This document shows positions 49,201-62,610 of a DNA stretch of 64,000 bases, piece by piece; the stretch's first letter is position 1; every line of letters starts with the position of its first letter. This DNA is from Saururus chinensis (lineage: Eukaryota > Streptophyta > Magnoliopsida > Piperales > Saururaceae). Below the pieces are notes generated by a model. The model worked only from the letters and a program-made list of their open reading frames with translations, had not been told where the DNA came from and did not search any database. The stretch spans positions 33,242,995-33,306,994 of the forward strand of contig CP141142.1 of NCBI GenBank assembly GCA_035235625.1, written 5' to 3'. The position numbers and the translations under genes are program-made.

Positions 49201-50355
49201 TAAATGCTGGTATAAAAAAAATTGATGGCTTCATGAAAGACATTGACTTCTACAGGTATCACTCAGATCATTGTTGCTACTACAGTAGGCTATCCTCCTA
49301 TCTTATATTGTTGTTATATGTTGATGACATGCTAGCTGTAGGGCCAGACATGAAAAAGATTAAAAATCTCAAAAGGAGCATGTCAAATGAGTTTGTCATG
49401 AAGGATGCACATAACTATGGATAGGAAACAAAAGAAGTTATGGTTACCTCAAGCAGAGTATGTGGACAAAGTCTTGCACAATTACAACATAGCTAAAATT
49501 AAGGTTGTGAGTACTCCCCTGGCGGGACACTTCACAAATTTTCTAACTCAAGCTCTATCCACCCCATAGGAGTTGAAGTACATGGCAGGTGTGCCCTATA
49601 CCTACGTCATTGGAAGTTTTATGCATGCTACAACATGCACCAGGCCATACATTGCTTATGTAGTGAGATTAGTTGCTAGATAATGAGCGATCCAAGTAAG
49701 GAGCACTGAGTGGCAGCAAAGTGGATTATGAGGTAACTTAAGGGTACTTCAGAGGTGACACTCTATTTTGGTGGGAGAGAGGTAAATTTGCAAGGGTATG
49801 TGGACTAAGATCTTTCAGGTAATTTTGATAGCAGAAATAAAAATATGTGATATGTATTTACATTGGCTTGTGGTGCTATTCATTGGCAATCTCAGCTGTA
49901 AATGATGGTGACACTATCTTCCACAAAGGAAAAATACATCGTAGCCACAGAGGCAGGTAAAGTAATGGTTTGGTTAAAGACATGTTTGAAAGAACAAGGC
50001 AAAGAGAAGGGGGAACTTGGTTATACTTAGATAGCTAGAGTGCCATTTACCTTGCAAAAAACCATACAATATTTCATTAGAGGATGAAGTATGTTTATAT
50101 TAAGTTTCATTTCATCGGATCACTTGTGGAAGATGGACAACTTTAGCTGGAAAACCTGGTAGACATGTTGACCAAAGTGGTCACTAGGGAAAACCTAAGA
50201 GCTTGCTCAGCTTTGATTTGTCTTCATTAATTGAAGATTGATGTTTGTTACACAAGTTTGTTCTATTTTGTAGGAGAATAACTTGAAGACTGCTGACTTC
50301 AAGTGGGAGATTATTTAGAGAATGGTGAATTAAATCACTCTCCCTAGTGGGAGAT
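46206..50355 (+). pseudogene. Ty1/copia gag-pol remnant
   Basis: Gag begins near 46250 (FQCMQIE, then ALGTMHLAF). A zinc knuckle lies near 46909-46953, but one of its positions is now a TAG and its last Cys is Phe. Pre-integrase motif near 47430 (HRCLGHMNENNMS). Integrase core near 48030 (KFDNGSEYCNIEFQSFY). RT from about 48955 (RYKAKIEVKGFE, LHLEQLDVKIAFLHRDLDEE, LCGLKKTPKCWYKK, then the catalytic YVDDML block near 49318). RNase H near 49850-50100 (VFTLACGAIHWQS, ATEAGKVMVWLK). About 300 bases at 47600-47925 are foreign and replace part of the integrase. The polypurine tract just before 50356 reads AGTGGGAGAT. Not functional. Confidence 0.85.
47616..47670 (+). repeat. 28-bp tandem duplication at the edge of foreign sequence in the integrase
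   Basis: ACGATGGTGCATTTGGTATG starts at 47616 and again at 47644. It marks the left edge of a non-copia insert running to about 47925. That insert has GAGTATGAAAATACTCATT, a motif typical of long gypsy LTRs. Confidence 0.65.
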
Positions 50356-50985
50356 TGTGACAAAGATGGAAAACTGTCCAAACTTGTATGATCGATCGTT
50401 GATGCGGTGCTATCAATCATTGAGATTATTGAAGTCATGAAGCTGGGTTGGCATGCAATAATCGATTGCTATGTTAGAACAATCAATCAATTGGGTGACT
50501 AGAATATTCTTGATTGTTCGGCAAGTTTGGAGTGAACGATCACATGGGGTACTGGAAGTTGTATCTGGAAGAACTGATCAATTGCCTAGATTGATCACTC
50601 GATATACAAAAACTGCAACAATCGATTGTAGGGCTTGATCGATCGATTGGTTAAGGATTTTCCATGTAATTTGCTTTGAGTTGGACTTTTTTTTATTTAT
50701 GATTTCAAAATTTTCTTCTATAAATAGGTATATACGAACTTGTATGTCCCTTGGGCTATTTGAGGGCTCTTAGAACCCTAAGGGGAAAGATAGCCATTGT
50801 CAAACATGTTCATTTGTGAGTTGGGAGGATTTGAAATTTTGAAGTATATATTCTTCTCCTCTGTACTTTTTTTTTTGTGAAATAGTGGATTCGTATGATG
50901 AGTGGAGGTTAGCACATTGCTTGACCGACTTAAATCCTGCATTGTTCTCTTGTCATGTCTATTTTAACATTGAAGGTATTGGTTC
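50356..50985 (+). repeat. 3' LTR of the copia element, 3'-truncated
   Basis: Begins TGTGACAAAGATGG directly after the polypurine tract. It matches the 5' LTR to about CATTGAAGGTATTGGTTC and then diverges. It keeps an intact TATAAATA at 50719-50726, about 363 bases from its start. Confidence 0.75.
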
Positions 50986-53900
50986 AACTAGAAATCAAGT
51001 TTGCCTTAGTTTTCGATTGATTTTTTCATGGATTTACATATGTTTACATCGTTGTGGTAGGATTATCAAATCTTAAGTTGAAGTCCTTGATGAATTGGTT
51101 GTTTATCAAGTGGTAGTACACACTTATGATGGTAGAAGGAGCAAACACGTCAAAACATATGAACACATTCAAGCTTGACATATGTGTAAGATGTAGCTTA
51201 TATCGTCATTTCTTCCACCTTATGTAACACATATAATTTTATAAAAGATAATTTATGGGTTTTAGGCTCTAAACTAAGAACGTTTTTATGGTATTTTGGG
51301 TAGAGCACTCAAAGATGAGTGTAACAAACTAGAAAATGCAAATAATGGATGTTTGGGGCATAAGTTATGACATTGGGAAGAGTGCAATATAAGTTGGCCT
51401 ACACGAGAAATATATGGAAAAATATACATATAAATGGTTTTGTTGAATAGTGCTCGTCAAGAGCTTTCCAAAAGGACCAAGAACACATGATTCCAGGTTT
51501 GGGAGATAGAGATATACACATTTGAAGTTTTGAGAAGGGGTATGGACATATGTCCTAAGACAAGTAACTTGTCTAAGCCTATCGATGGGTCAATGTTGGG
51601 GTAGTGTTTTGTTGATAGGTCAACATTAACCTCCTCAAGTACATTCTTCGCTTGGGGTGTTTCCTCTTCCTAGTAACCCTTCTAAAGCCTCCAAAATGAA
51701 ACTCAAATTCCCATAGATGCGAAAGTAGATGTAGGAAAACAATTTGAAAGTGGTTTAATGGATTTTGACACTAGATAAATGAAGAATGAAGAAACTTGGA
51801 TGGCCAAATGAGTGGGTACATTCAAGATTGACGCATGAGAGGTAGAATTGTCTTCTATCAATAATTCTTGAGTCTTGATGCTTTCAATAGTTGACAAAAG
51901 ACTCAGAAACATGGTTTTGGGTATAGATTAAGCATGTTTAGTGGATAAATGATAAATTTTAACGTACTATGTGAATGAATGATTTAGTAACTTATTAATT
52001 GTATTATATAAGCATGGTAATCCATCTAAAACCTTAGGATTGAAGGGATGAGACAAGGAAGATAGATGAACTCATTTCTTAGTAGAATCAATCATTGGGA
52101 AATAACTATGAGTGCCATTTACACATCCATCGACATGTCAAGGGACCTGTTGATAGTGAACATGCCAGAAGTTGGATTGTGCCCCTATTGTGAAAGTCCT
52201 CTACATGTTGATATAAGCTAGTGATTAAATATGAAGGAAAAAGATCAATGACAAATAAGAATTAGTTGGAGGTGGGCTGTTAACATGGGTTCAATAGGCA
52301 TATGGTGATCTATCATAGTTGTTGACAAAGTCAAAGTGGCATCTCAATGGCCTTTTGACCTGTTAACTTGAGCATTGATAATGAGCTAAATGTTAAATAA
52401 AAAGGTGTTGATGTGAGATAATGATTAATAACAAAACATAATGTACTCACAAGACACCATGAGGGATATGGCTAAGGTAATAAAATCATGTGAGTTCTAG
52501 GTAATTAATGAGAATGAATAAATTACCTTAAGAGTAAGGAGTGATATAGGGATCCTAATAGTTGGGGACCATGGTAATGAATATATTTCCTTTGTGTTTG
52601 AGAAATAAGGCGGGGTCCTATTGGGAATTGAGGTAATAATAAAATTACCATAGAGCTCAAAATAAGCTCTTAAGACTGGTAAGGATAGTGGGGATGACCT
52701 TTTTAGGCAATGAGAACCAGAGTACAACTAGAAGGGGAATGGAGCTTTGAGGTTGGTTGTTATTGTTTTAATTATTTATTGACCCCAAGGAAGGGATTGT
52801 ACCAAATAAAGAGGTGTATTGATCTCTAGGGAGTGTACTAAATGACTATTGATTGAAGGAGTGGTAAAGTATATTATTGATCTTCAATAGATCCATAGCC
52901 ATGACAATGTATTGATCCTAGAGGGACTATATTGATAGCTATGACGGTGTACTGATTCTTAGGGGGAGGACTATGCAGAATGAACATTGTACTAATCTTG
53001 GAAGGATCGTACCGAATAAAGGTAGCCCTTCTACAAAAGTCTACCGATCTTTAATGGATGATAGTGTGCATGCTGAGGGAGGATTCGTAGGTTTCATGCG
53101 GGTTTGTGTTTTTTGACTATAGTTGCCTATAAGCATGACAAAACTAAGCTTTAGATAATCGCTCAAAAGGACTATTGGACTCTTAAGGTTAGATTTAGAG
53201 ATTTAGAAATTACCCCTATTATTAGAGTATCTCTTGGGTTGATTAAGGGACTCAAGAAACCAATGTCAAATATTTGATATTACCTCTTGGATAGAGTGTC
53301 TTTTAGATATTAAAAGTCCACATGGACTATGGGACTATGAGGATGTGGTTTATTATCAGCCAAAGGTGGGTTGTGGGATTTTTGGTATAGAAGTTAGACA
53401 ATTGCATGGACGGTCCAAGTGGACCATAGGGATCTTGGAATGGGAATTCGAGAATGTGTTGATTTATTGGGAAGGGTTATTGTAAAAAAGAAAATGTAAA
53501 ACATTTCAATGATAGAGACATCTGCAAGGCATTAGCCCAATTGTGATTGAAAAGTCAAAATTAAAATAATGAGATAAATTATGATAATAAATAAGGAGAC
53601 CATATGGTGTGTTATTAAGCCTAAAAGTGAAATCACTAGCATGATGGACTGATGCACTACTTATAGCCAATAAACATATAGGGTATATGAAAATATACTC
53701 AGGCATTCTAGTGGTGCTGTTGCTCAAGCAATGGAGCAACAACTAACTGTGTAGGGCATGGAACTTGAGGAAAAAGGACACCTGCAACATAGTTAGATTT
53801 TACTTTTATGTTGTTTTAGAAAGTTTGCAACAAGGCATGTCTGGTGTCAATTTGTACTGTAATATGTTATTTTGGATAATCATGGGGAACACACTTGGAT

Positions 53901-54090
53901 GATTACTAGCTCAATTTGTAATGTTCATGCATATTATGGTTTAATATGTAGTATACTAGAAAATGATGACCACAACTCGAGATTAGTCTAATTGATGATT
54001 GTGATTAGCTTTTTTTTTTAGTAATTTTTATCTTTTTTGCACTCGGATGTATTGAACAATAAATTTAGAAAATCTTGGGCCTTGGCATCT
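50986..54090. other. Intergenic region, no gene recognised
   Basis: AT-rich with short frames only. From 52780 to 53100 there are loosely repeated words (GTACTAAATGA, TGTACTGATTCTTAGGGGGA, TGTACTAATCTTGGAAGGAT) at about 50-70 base spacing. This suggests a decayed tandem repeat like those inside long LTRs. Terminal sequences were not found. Confidence 0.4.
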
Positions 54091-54099
54091 TGATATGAG

Positions 54100-54960
54100 C
54101 ATCTATTGATAACATTGATGAGCATGAAGGTAACACTAGAACAAAAGAGATTATTGCAGCTCTTCTATTGAACAAGTCGAGGATGAAGCACAATATTGAG
54201 GAGTTGCATGTGGAGTATCTTGTGGTTCAAGGTAATAATTGAGGATGTGGAATGTCTTAGAATGGTAAATCTAACTAAAATAGGTCTCAATCCAAGTCTA
54301 ATGGAATGCAAAATAAGTTTGAGTGCTTTTATTAATGAAAGAATTAGAATCACATAAAAGGGAATTGTCCAAAATTCATATAGGGTCAAAAGAACAAGGG
54401 AAATACGTCTTCTTTTAATTAGATGAGCAAATTTGAAATCAATGATGAAGAAATAAAGTTCTACCATAGTCAGTGTTGAAGAATATGTACATGAAAATAA
54501 TGTAAGGAAGGGGATTCTTATTTGTACAAATTGTGATTAGGTCCTTCCACTCCGTCCTTAATTGTAGCTAGGACCAATTCAGTAATGTTGCAGACTTAGT
54601 AGCTTCAATTTACTCTCTTTTACTTGTGGTAAATTTTGATGAAAATCAACTCTCTAGGCGATGATTGTTTTGTCTATGACAATGGTTGGATACATGGTGG
54701 TAGTAGAAGTGGCTAAGGGAGATATATGGATGAAGGGATTGGTAGAGGACATTAGATTAATACAAGGGAGGATCATGATTTATTATGATTGTTAAAGTGA
54801 TATACACCTACCCAAGAATGAAATTTTTACTATGCCAAGATCAAGCACTTTCTTTTTAATGACATATGTATGTGTTAGATGGAGAGGTTATACTTCAAAT
54901 GTACCACAGATAGAATCCTATATATGTTAATCAAGTTGGTACCTAAGGAATTGAGAAAAA
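54100..54960 (+). pseudogene. Second Ty1/copia remnant: gag joined to RNase H by deletion
   Basis: 54130-54240 reads like the gag end (IIAALLLNKSRMKHNIEELH, then VEYLVVQG). 54320-54390 keeps a broken zinc knuckle (FECFY...HIKGNCPKFI). By 54780-54830 the frame is already RNase H (CxSDIHLPKNEIF, equivalent to the DSQSAIHLAKN block). Integrase and RT are missing, so a large internal deletion occurred. Confidence 0.65.
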
Positions 54961-55234
54961 AATCTATTACCCAAAGAGAAGTTCAAAGACTACTACAACG
55001 ATTGGTGATAATATTATGCTTAAGTTGGACATGGAAAAGCCCTTGATAGACTGGAGTGTTATTTTCTTCGTTATGTTATGTGCAAATTTGGATTCTCCCA
55101 TAATGTGATTCATTTGGTGGCTAAGTTAATTTCAATTTCCTATTTTTAGTTTTATTAATTGGAACTCCTTTGGATTTTTATGAATCCTCTAGAGGGGACA
55201 TTCAGACCCCCTAGCTCCATTCTTATGCATTATA

Positions 55235-58042
55235 CACTACAAGAAAAAAGATTACTAATAAAGCGTTGCTAATAGTCATAAAAGCGTCACCAAAGACTAC
55301 TAGCAACACTTAAAAAGTGTCAGAAAAAGTCTTGTCACAATTACTCATTTTCAACATATGAAAAAGCATCATTGCGATGCTTTTTTTGTGTCGCTATAAT
55401 ATTTTTTTTGCAACACTTTAATAAGCGTCACTATGCTTATTAATGACCTTCTCTTATATTATATCATTAGCCACGCTTTATCATATAGAACATTATTTAG
55501 AAAAAAATAAAAAAATTTATTAAAAAAGTCTCTAAAAGTTTTTTTAGCGACAATTTAGAAAAAAAATGTTGCTAATTAATTGTAAATCATTACCCTAAAA
55601 ATGTCACTAATAATATATTATTAGTAGCACTTTATTAACCTCATTTATACATAAATTCTTATAAAAAATATAATAAAAGCTTACTTGTGATGCTTATTTT
55701 GTGTTACTAATAAAAAACTTAGTAGCAACGTTTTTTGAAGCATCTCTAATAAGTAAAAATATGCACGGGGGCAGGGTTGGGCCACTTGCAGGCTTGAGCC
55801 TAACATTCAAGCCTTTGCTTGGGACAATCAGTGGATGTATTGTGAAAATCACTTGGAGGTGCTCATACAAAGCAAAATTTTGAGGGCAAAAAAGTTACAT
55901 TGCAATGAAACTGATGAACACAAGCATGAAATTTGGTTGCATTCACTATCAACGTGTTTACAAGCAATGAGTGCGACGACACTACAACCAACAACACCAA
56001 CTCACTCCCCCCATATAGCACATGAGATTCATTGCATGTGGTTGGAGCATTAGCTAAAGTGGCTATACCGGCAACTAGAGTGGTTGTACTGACATGGTAG
56101 CACCTTAAAACATAAACAATGTAAAGGTAAGGAAATAAAGAAAAATACTTGTAAGTAAAGCAAAAAGGGAATTGGTAGGGTGCCTAGATTGTAGTAGGGT
56201 GCTCGGAATGCAGTATGTGACAAGAAGAGGGGGGAGAGCAGGGGAAGGGGTGGGGGACTGGAGGGGGCAGTGAATGGAGTAGGGAAAGGGGAGAAGGAGG
56301 GGTGGGTGACTGGGGAGGGGGGGGTGGTGCCAGAGTCTGACATGCTAGAGCACCCCCTCTGGCGGCACTAGGTGGGGGGGGGGTACCATACTTCAGCAAG
56401 AGAAGCCCGCACCCCAGAGCACCGCCGCCCTCCAGTTGGCAGTCGAGGTCAAAATAGTGGAGGGGGCCAAAGGAGTAGAGGGGAAACTGGGAATGGCAGA
56501 CAGGAATAGCAAGTGGATGGAGGGCACGATGGCGATGCAAGAGGCATGACTATGGATGGGTTAGTGAAGGGGTACAAGACTATGGATCTATGGAGGAAGA
56601 GAAAGTGGGGGGCAGAGTCTCTAGATTATAAAGGTGCTCAGGAGAAATTTTGGCCATAGGGGTCTATTTGTGACACTTAAACAAGCGTCACAAATAGACT
56701 CTCATTAGCGACAATTACCTGACAATGCCGCAAATAACAGGTTTATTTGCGATGTTTAAATGTAAGCATTGCAAATAACACACCTCTCTCCCCTCCCTCT
56801 TCTCTCTCTCTCTCTCTCCCTTCTCTCTCTCCCCCCAGACTCTCTCTCCTCTCCCTCTCTCTCATATATCTCTCTCCCTTCTCTCTTCCCTTGAGCAATC
56901 GATCGGGATCCAATGACAATCGATTGCCTTTGGTGGAACTCTTTTGTAAAAATAATAACTTGTCAAAGCGTGATTGATCGATGGAATGATCAATAGGTCT
57001 ACCAAAGGGAACAATCAATACTATTTGTGTATTAGTGTATAACTAAGCCGAGAGTTGGCGATTGATCGATTTGTCTGGTGATCGATCATTTCAGTAGCGA
57101 TATAGTCCGAAATTCTTTTTGGATATAAGGATTTTGTTCCAAATTGATAACTTTTAAGTAGTTTGTTTTCCTTGAAGTCTTATTTTATATTGTTTTGATT
57201 ATTTAGGAATTTTTTATTAGTTTTTCTTAATTTTGATTGGTTGATTATAAGGTCATAGAAATTTGATTCTTTTATTTACAATTATCTACTAGGAGTTTTA
57301 TAAATACTTAGCTCTACCATAAAAGCCATGGTTGATAAGTTTTGTAATCTTATGATATTTTGAAGCTCTTCTATAAAAGCCATGGTTGATAAGTTTTGTA
57401 ATTTTATGATATTTTGAAGAAGAAGAAGAAGAATATGTTATTCCTTTTTCCTTTATTTTCCTTATGAATTTTGTGAATTTACTATTAAAATTGGAGAGAG
57501 AGGAAGGTTGTGCGCGCCTCCTTTATTTACTATTAGCCAGATTCATCAAATGAAATTCGTCTCGTTAATTCCGCCTCGCTTCACTCTCTCTCCTGTCTCT
57601 CGTCTCTCTCTCTTTTCTATATCTTCTTTCTCTTTGTCTCTTTGTCCTCTCTCTCCTCTTTTTCCCTCTTTTCTCTCTCACGGCACTTTATTTATTATAT
57701 ACTATATATTTAATTGAACAGTTAATATTAAATAAAAATAGGGTATTTGCAATGCATAGAATGATGTGTTGCAAAGACCCAATTTATCTGTGAAACATAG
57801 AGTTATGCCTTGCAAATAGTCAAGCATATTTGCGACACATACGATTAAATATCATAAATGCCCTTTAGTATTTGCGAGGTATAGAACTGTGTCGCAATGT
57901 GTTGCAAATACATTGGGTATTTACTACGCATAGTTCTGTGTCGCAACTACCCTCTCTCTCTTCTCTTCTCTATCCCACTCACCCTCTCTCTCTTCTTTCT
58001 CTTCTCTTGCACAGTCTCTCCTCTCATTCTCTCATCCCTCTT

Positions 58043-58098
<56 letters not shown>

Positions 58099-58404
58099 AT
58101 AAAGTATGTCATATATGCGACATATGTACATATACATTGCAAATACATAGTACTATTTGCAATGCTTTGAAAAAAGGTACCAAATACAGTTGACTGTTTT
58201 CAAAATTTATCCATAAACGTTGCAAATAGTAAATTTTTTAATTTTTTTATTTGCAACACTTTTTTGAAAGCGTCCCAAATAGGATTACTATTTGCGAAGC
58301 TTATATTAAGCGTCACAAATAGTTGTTCTTTTTTTTGCAACCCTTGTTTAAGCATTGTAAATAATAATTATTAGATACGCTATTAAAAGTGTCGCTAGTA
58401 GGTG
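55235..58404. mobile_element. CACTA (En/Spm-type) non-autonomous element, 3170 bp
   Basis: Starts CACTACAAGAAAAAAG, the standard CACTA end. The right end is the degraded CGCTAGTAGGTG. It is flanked by the 3-bp duplication ATA (55232-55234 and 58405-58407). Subterminal parts hold many hairpin palindromes such as TTTGTGACACTTAAACAAGC paired with GCGTCACAAATAG. The interior has G-rich (56160-56400) and CT-rich (56760-56890, 57580-57690, 57950-58050) tracts, a TA microsatellite (58047-58093) and GATCGAT words (56893-57095). No transposase was recognised. Confidence 0.8.
57315..57422 (+). repeat. 54-bp tandem duplication inside the CACTA element
   Basis: ATAAAAGCCATGGTTGATAA occurs at 57319 and 57373. 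Both copies run through TTTTGTAAT.TTATGATATTTTGAAG. Confidence 0.85.
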
Positions 58405-59950
58405 ATAGCTGAAGTGGTTTTAAGTAGGACAAAATAATAATATCAGTGTTTCTTACCATAGGCCACAAGTTTCTCAGTTGTCTCATATTCTTTATGTAGA
58501 TGACACTGGTTTATTCTACAGTGCTCAGAGGTCGTCCTTGAAGCAGGTGTTTGGATTTTCTATCTTTATATTAGAAAACTTCAGACCAATTAATCAATAA
58601 GATTAAGAGTTGCTTTGTTGTAGGCAAACTTCCTCCCTGCAGGATTGTATTATAAAAACCCATCGTTCGTTTCTCTTGAAGAAAGCTTTCCCTTACTTAT
58701 CTTGGTATTTCTCTATATTCTGCCACCTAATTGCTTCATTATTTGGGCTTTTGCCACAATAAGTCAAGAAAAGGATTGCCTCTTAGAATGGTAGTTAACT
58801 TCTCTCAAAGGGGGTAAAAGTAATTCTTCTTCAACATGTTGTTTCCAATATTCCCATATAGTTATTCCCAGCTTTGCAACCCCTCGCTTTATTGTCAACA
58901 AACTTGAGAAACAGTTCTCAAATTTTCTTTGGGCGCTTCCAATTTTGGGGAGAGACAACATTGGATTTGTTATTCTAGAGTTTACATGCCTACTTCAGAA
59001 GGTGGTTTTGGTATCTGCCACCTCAAAAATGTTATAAACGCATTGGTGTGCATGTTGGTATGGAGATTGCTTCAAAATGATTCTCCTTGGGCAAGCTTTA
59101 TGTTCCAAAATTTTATCAAGCAAGGCTTTCATATGACGTCTCGGAAGAAAACTTGTGCATGAGAAGGACTTGGAAAAGAATTGTCTCTTAAAGAGATCGT
59201 TCTTAATAATTCTTTTTTAGGTTCTGCGGCTTGGATTTGGAAGCCGGATAACAGTGACTCTTTCTCAGTTAGATCTGTTTGGAACATGATTAGAGAACAT
59301 CATGCTAATCAGCCTATTCTTAAAGTTGCTTGGAACTTCCTCTTCTTGAAAATATTTTCAATTTACTTCCTACTTGTTGATTAAGCTGCCTGGGATTCAT
59401 TTGACATCGCTGTGTACGTACCGTATGGACCACTACTTTGAAACTCTGGACCATGTGCTAGGCTCGGCCTGTATTGCTTATGAGGTTTGAGAATTCCTTC
59501 ATTAGTTGTTTGGTCTCAATTTTATTCAAGATTGCAGCTTTATGGCTAATATTCAAAATTTTCAGCGGTCTCCTATGGAAGTCTGTCTGTAGTGCTAAGT
59601 TTGATTGTATAAAATCTTCCTCTAAATCCATTATTTGTAAAATTTGTAATCTATTTAGAATGATTGTTGAGTTTGCTCCTTCATCGAGGCTGTTATACAA
59701 AAGTGAGTTTCTAATCTTTGATAAGCTTAATATTAAAAGTCGCAAAATATTACAAAAGCTCATTGGTTGCCACCTTGTTTGGGATGTTGGAAATTAAATG
59801 TGGATGGAGCTATCAAATGTAATATGGGTTTCTCTTGGGCTGGAGGTGTCTTTGGAATCATAAGTATTAGGACATATATAACATATTTTCTGTATTGACT
59901 TTATTTCGTTAAATGCGTCAAATTATTGTGTGCATTTAAGTCATATAAAG

Positions 59951-60914
59951 TCTGAGCTGATTGCTGATGAGTCAAAGACACTCTTTAGAATAGAAAGATT
60001 TGAAAAATTGGAACAAGCATGTGTTTTGAGATTTCAAGGTGGAAAAACCTTTATTAACTAAACTGGTATGAAATCATGCAGACACAGAGAACTGATAGGA
60101 ATTATTATATGTGAGTGTACGTGATGAAAAGATTGAGAAAAATATAGATGAAAATCACAAGAAGTTCATAATGATCAATGGGTAGTAGTGACCTACCATT
60201 CAATTAGTCTTGAATATGATTTGAGATTTTTTTAATACATCAAACAATCGATTAGCAAATGATCATATTGATCAGAATAAATTTTGTTAAATCATAGAAA
60301 TGGAAAAATCGATCACCATGTGAAATGATTGATCGGTGTGAGGTAGCTTTCAAAACAGTATAGGGAACAATCGGTCGGTCAATGTAAGAATTTTCAGATT
60401 TAGGATGTATGGTATGAATTTGTTTCCTACTAAAACGCAAATACTTAAGATGACATAAAGACCTATAAAAATGTAAATGCATGACGAAATTGAGTAGAAG
60501 GATAACATTTCACGAGAGATTTGAAGGTGTAGAAAGCTTTAATATAAAGAGGAACAATTGATTGAATTCTCTAAATAAATCCTTTATGCAGCTTTGAGAT
60601 TGTGAGAGGCCTATCAAAATAAAAGTGAGAATTAGTTCATATTTTTTGTACAAATTAAGAGAAGTGAAATGTGAGATGAGTAATTATACAAATCACAAGA
60701 CATAATCACACACCAATTTCAACATGATTGAATATTGAAGATGAAAATGGAGAGAGATCAAGATGAACATTGATTAGAGTTTTAACAAGAGATTGTGCTA
60801 AAGAAGAGGAACAACAAGATGAGGTTCATGAGTACCAAAAAGAACTTTGGTAGCCATGGAAATTTTAGAAAAAATATTTTTTTTGTAGAAGGTAACATTG
60901 GAATCTTTGTAAGT
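59951..60914. other. AT-rich intergenic region with GATCGAT words
   Basis: No gene was found. 60240-60380 has AATCGATTAG, AATCGATCACC and TTGATCGGTG, resembling the copia LTR family. It may be a small LTR remnant. Confidence 0.4.
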
Positions 60915-61549
60915 CACTACAACAAATAGCAGTATTAGCGACGCTTTTAAGCGCGTTAATAGTACTCTTAGTATTGCTAATGCTTATTAGCAATGCTTAA
61001 AAAGCTTCGATAAAACTGCAGTTGCTACTGCTCATTAGCGACTCTTATAACTAAGCGTTGCGAATAGTCTAACATTAGTGACGTTTAGATAACGTCACTA
61101 AATGTTATAATTTTTACGATGCATAATTATGTGTCGCTAATAGTTGAGTATTAGTGATGCTTAATTCTAAGCGTTTCTAATAGTTATGTATTAGTGATGC
61201 CTAATTACATGTCGCTAATATTAAAAAAATAAGAAAAATCTAAAAAAAATTATTAGCGACACTTGAATATGTGTCGTTAACAATAGAATTAAAATTTTGA
61301 ATAAAATAATGAAGAAATAGTCTATAGCAACACTTTTCGGAAGCATCGCTAATCAAAAAACGGATTTTAAAAAAAGCATTTTTATATTAGCGATGCTTTA
61401 CAAAGTGTCGCTAATATGTAAAAAAATTACAAAAAGTCCTTAGCGACAATTTTGGAAAGCATCACTAATTACTTAAAAAATGATAGAAAAGTAGCTTGCC
61501 GCTAGCGGGGGATATTGAGGTGGGGGGGGGTGACTAGAGAGAATGGTGG

Positions 61550-62150
61550 AGGTGGTGCTGGAATCTGGTGGGGAGCCAGATTTGCCCCAAAGCCCCTCAT
61601 CTAGTCTGTCGACCAGAGGAGGGGAGGGAGGGGAGGGGAGGGCAAGGGGTGGAGGGGGAGCCGACCGGCCCCCAGAGCCCCCTCCTCAAGTTTGTCAACC
61701 GGAGGAGGGGAAAACCCACTGTAGAGGAGGGGTGGGAGGAACATAGGGGAGCGCTGGGGAGAGAAGGGGGTGGAGGGGGAGCCAGATTCCACCCCCAGAG
61801 CCTCCTCCTCTGGTCAAAGGGGAAATCGGAAGTAGGGGGCAGGAAGAAAATAGAGAGGGGAGGGGGAGCCGGATTCCACCCCACAAAGCCTCCTCCTCCT
61901 GTCGAAGGGGAAATCGGGAGTAGGGGGGCAGGAAGAAAATAGAGAGGGGAGGGGAGCATTGGGAGAGGGGGTGGGGGGGGGGGGAGCTGGAATCTGGCGG
62001 GGAGCCAAATTCCGACCTCGAGAGCCCCTCCTCAAGTTTGTCGACTAGAGGAAGGGGAAACAGGTAGTAGAGGGGGCGCGGGAGGAAAACAGAGAAGGGG
62101 GAGTACTGGAGAGAGAGGGGGATGGAGGGGGAGCCGGAATCTGGCAGGCA
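61550..62150. repeat. Degenerate G-rich tandem repeat, units of about 85-130 bp
   Basis: GAAATCGG.AGTAGGGGG recurs at about 61824 and 61911 (offset close to 88). GGGGGAGCC(A/G)GATTCCACCCC recurs at 61774 and 61863. AAGTTTGTC(A/G)AC(C/T) recurs at 61687 and 62033. Long open frames on both strands here are products of low complexity, not genes. Confidence 0.65.
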
Positions 62151-62610
62151 GCCGGATTCTGACCAATACAACGTCCATCGACCTAGAGGAGAGCACGGAG
62201 AGGAGGTCAGCGTGGCATGGTTGATCTGGGACTCGAGGAGGCGGATGGTCGTGGAGGTGCTCGGCTCGGGAGGCAGCGGAGCTTCAGAGGTGCATAGACG
62301 AGGAGTCCAGCCATGTGATTGAGAGAGAGAGGCTTTATAAGGGGAGAAGAATTGCGGCTGGGCAAAATTTTTGCTCGGCCACGCGTGGGAAGAGATGCGA
62401 GCGAATTCGCCCACGTTAAAGAAACGTTTTTAGTGACATTTAAATCCAAATGTCGCTAAATGTAAAAATAGAGAAAAAATAGAAAAAGAGAGAGATGAAA
62501 GAAGAGTGAGAGAGACATAGACGGAGAGAGTGAGAGGAGTGATAGAGAGAGAAGAGAGGGTGGAGAGAGAGTAGAGAGAGAGGAGAGAGGGGGGAAGAAT
62601 GGGAAGAAGA

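Larger units (their letters stand above)
45544..50985 (+). mobile_element. Nearly full-length, inactivated Ty1/copia LTR retrotransposon
   Basis: The order is 5' LTR (45544-46205), primer-binding-like site, gag with zinc knuckle, integrase, reverse transcriptase, RNase H, polypurine tract, 3' LTR (50356 to about 50985). This integrase-before-RT order defines Ty1/copia. The LTRs clearly match but differ at many sites, and the 3' LTR lacks about its last 35 bases. The polyprotein is broken by many stops and shifts. This indicates an old insertion. The element at 33.1 kb is a relative. Confidence 0.85.
55005..59950 (+). pseudogene. L1-type LINE ORF2 remnant, split by a CACTA element
   Basis: The left part (55005-55234) encodes RT text starting near MLKLDMEKPLIDW. 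The right part (58408-59950) continues with the catalytic block in decayed form (VDDTGLFYSAQ, near 58495-58530). Then come the thumb/connection region (MPTSEGGFGICHLKNVINAL, 58986), the zf-RVT-like region (AAWIWKPDNSDSFSVRSVW, 59226) and a C-terminal RNase H start (LNVDGAIKCNMGFSWAGGVF, 59790). The order is that of plant L1 LINEs with RNase H. The 5' part is missing, and stops and shifts are frequent. Removing the CACTA and one ATA copy brings the RT frame back into register. Confidence 0.8.

Noticed and set aside
60940-61480. Palindrome series read as possible tRNA or terminator hairpins
   Set aside because: No tRNA boxes or cloverleaf features, and the units are variants of one CACTA subterminal motif.
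61695-62414. 239-codon minus-strand open frame, Pro/Ser-rich
   Set aside because: It arises from the G-rich tandem repeat of the CACTA element; overlapping open frames exist on both strands, as expected for low complexity.
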